Assembly (NCBI GenBank): GCA_030670015.1 | Contig: DAOVCM010000060.1 | Span: forward strand, 1-6,143 | Length of the DNA stretch: 6,143 bases | From: Candidatus Bathyarchaeota archaeon | Lineage (GTDB): Archaea > Thermoproteota > Bathyarchaeia > TCS64 | Direction: 5' to 3' | Part shown: positions 5,415-6,143 of the stretch, piece after piece | Position numbering within the stretch: the first letter of the stretch is position 1 | Layout of the letters: every line of letters starts with the position of its first letter | The notes under the pieces: generated by a model | Told to the model about the DNA's origin: nothing | Databases searched by the model: none | The model's input: only the letters and a program-made list of their open reading frames with translations | Made by a program: the position numbers and the translations under genes

Positions 5415-5699
5415 GTTTTAAGGGTACTTGAAGATATATCCTCCTATGGAAATTTCTCTAATTTTGGAGACTTTGAGTTATACATCTACCAGTCTTAATC
5501 GAACACAACATTGTCGTTTCTGTAGCCTGGTTCGCGCGTCCGTACGATTATAAATTCAATAAATAATCCTTTTGGGGGTTTCTCCAGATATGGCTGAAAT
5601 AAACATGTTCCTACCCTAAGCGACTTCCTCCGCAGTTACTAGTGTACAAGGCACCAAATCTTCCTTCTTCAGATGTTAAAGACATCACACACACTCTCT
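5415..5699. other. Gap of 285 bases without a convincing gene
   Basis: Only very short ORFs occur: nine codons on plus from ATG 5590 and under 25 codons on minus. None has a well-placed Shine-Dalgarno or recognisable product. The stretch holds a TATA-like TTATAAAT (5548-5555, readable on both strands), a GC-rich patch with CGCGCG and CGTACG (5532-5546), and a GGGGG run (5574-5578). I see no tRNA, C/D-box pair or clear long hairpin. It may be promoter and leader DNA for the DUF72 gene or for an unrecognised small RNA. Confidence 0.4.
5433..5440 (-). promoter_or_regulatory. Possible TATA box of the DUF72 gene
   Basis: GATATATC on the minus strand is centred about 22 bases before the GTG start at 5414. 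A transcript from it would begin within a few bases of the GTG, meaning leaderless or nearly so. It overlaps the end of a GGAGG motif (5440-5444), which would then not be transcribed. Confidence 0.35.
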
Positions 5700-6005
5700 T
5701 TAATCCTCACCCTTAGTCCTGTAGTCCTTAATGGCTTCACGGAGCACATCGGCAGCTAAGTAAGAGCAGTACATCATGATTAGGAGCAGTTCCCGACCTC
5801 GTCGGTAATATCTTCCTTTATAATCTTCATAACTTCGTGTATGGTCTTCCCTTTGGAGAGTTTGGTTATAATGTTGCCTTGTGGTGATCACAGTTCCGTA
5901 TTGAAAGGTCTTGAATCTCATGTCTAAGAAGGGTATAGCTAATTCAGGTTTGTCTTGAAAGCTGGCGATTATGGAAAGGCTTATTCGCTGTTGTTTCAGT
6001 TGCAC
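5700..6005 (-). CDS. Hypothetical protein of 101 residues, doubtful
   Basis: I do not recognise this protein. The C-terminal half looks protein-like: a charged, tyrosine-rich stretch SYEDYKGRYYRRGREL (58-73), a hydrophobic run LLLIMMYCSYLAADVL (73-88), and a charged end REAIKDYRTKGED (89-101). The N-terminal half (MQLKQQRISLSIIASFQDKP) is less convincing. The start at 6005 is GTG with no Shine-Dalgarno. ATG at 5921 (residue 29) is an alternative, also without one. It runs divergent from the Nudix-like gene, with 18 bases between starts. No longer ORF competes on the opposite strand across this stretch. It could be a lineage-specific small protein, a decayed gene remnant or a chance ORF. Confidence 0.35.
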   Translation of the reverse strand: MQLKQQRISLSIIASFQDKPELAIPFLDMRFKTFQYGTVITTRQHYNQTLQREDHTRSYEDYKGRYYRRGRELLLIMMYCSYLAADVLREAIKDYRTKGED

Positions 6006-6023
6006 GAGAGGGCGGATCGTGGT

Positions 6024-6143
6024 TTGGAGAAGACCCTAACTTCGAAACTAATACTCAGAGGCAGGAACTTCAGTTTCTACACCGATGAGGTTGAGCTATC
6101 TAACGGCAGGAGGACTCAGAGGGACGTAGTAAGGCATCCGGGG
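6024..6143 (+). CDS. Nudix hydrolase, ADP-ribose pyrophosphatase-like, 5' end only
   Basis: The 40 visible codons read MEKTLTSKLILRGRNFSFYT and then DEVELSNGRRTQRDVVRHPG. This matches the N-terminal strand pattern of ADP-ribose-type Nudix hydrolases: a short R-G-R-x-F strand, a D-E-V-x-L-x-N-G-R strand, then R-D/E-V-V-x-H-P-G just before the core. Family members hydrolyse nucleoside diphosphates linked to another moiety, often ADP-ribose, to AMP and the sugar phosphate. The catalytic Nudix box lies beyond the window, so the subfamily is unproven. The frame has no ATG. TTG 6024 is the likeliest start, with GGCGGAT (6011-6017) six bases before it. TTG 6000 or 5955 would add unconserved residues, and an in-frame TAA at 5940 sets the limit. 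This is the only plus-strand gene in the window. Confidence 0.72.
   Translation, partial: MEKTLTSKLILRGRNFSFYTDEVELSNGRRTQRDVVRHPG

Noticed and set aside
5521..5560. tRNA-like wording (GTAGCCTGGTT and GGTTCGCG) suggesting A-box and T-arm
   Set aside because: The two motifs overlap instead of being about 40 bases apart, and no acceptor, D or anticodon stem can be drawn.
5590..5619. Nine-codon plus-strand ORF downstream of a TATA-like site and a GGGGG run
   Set aside because: Too short, the Shine-Dalgarno-like run is about a dozen bases away, and nothing downstream suggests a leader peptide.
1..6143. CRISPR arrays, insertion sequences, attachment sites or other mobile signatures
   Set aside because: No spaced direct repeats, terminal inverted repeats or transposase or integrase coding were seen; the region is conserved housekeeping DNA.

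Overview
The window is archaeal. Its core is a run of eight genes on the minus strand: a 20S proteasome alpha subunit, an archaeal SBDS protein, the three core exosome subunits (Rrp4, Rrp41, Rrp42), ribosomal protein L37Ae (eL43), the KEOPS subunit Pcc1 and prefoldin beta. This combination is the 'exosome superoperon' known from archaea. TATA boxes, Shine-Dalgarno sites about 7-9 bases from starts, and frequent TTG/GTG starts fit the same picture. The phylum cannot be fixed from this sequence; a TACK-type lineage such as Bathyarchaeia is only a guess.

Layout, read along the minus strand from high to low coordinates. The right edge (6024-6143) carries the first 40 codons of a plus-strand gene that resembles the N-terminus of ADP-ribose-pyrophosphatase-like Nudix hydrolases. 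Divergent from it is an unrecognised, doubtful 101-codon ORF (5700-6005). A gap without a convincing gene follows (5415-5699), then a DUF72/YecE-family gene (4686-5414, GTG start). The superoperon promoter lies around 4596-4642. The genes then run without a break: psmA (3834-4538), SBDS (3133-3822), rrp4 (2427-3116), rrp41 (1695-2426), rrp42 (901-1695), rpl37ae (644-889), pcc1 (334-597) and pfdB (1-277, cut by the left edge).

How the genes work together: Rrp41 (catalytic) and Rrp42 (inactive partner) form the RNase PH-like hexamer, and Rrp4 is its S1/KH RNA-binding cap. Their genes abut or overlap by one base, which fits coupled translation. SBDS and L37Ae belong to the large ribosomal subunit, Pcc1 to tRNA t6A synthesis by KEOPS, and PsmA and prefoldin to protein turnover and folding. 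The block is therefore an RNA-processing, ribosome and proteostasis housekeeping operon.

I found no mobile element, CRISPR array, tRNA, rRNA or clearly novel system. The points worth a second look are regulatory or about start sites: a psmA start that is probably much shorter than the longest ORF, TTG starts for rrp4 and pcc1 (the latter with a decoy ATG), a possible separate transcription unit for rpl37ae, no rpoP or Brix gene where some archaea have them, a DUF72 gene whose only good Shine-Dalgarno is misplaced, and the unexplained stretch 5415-6005.
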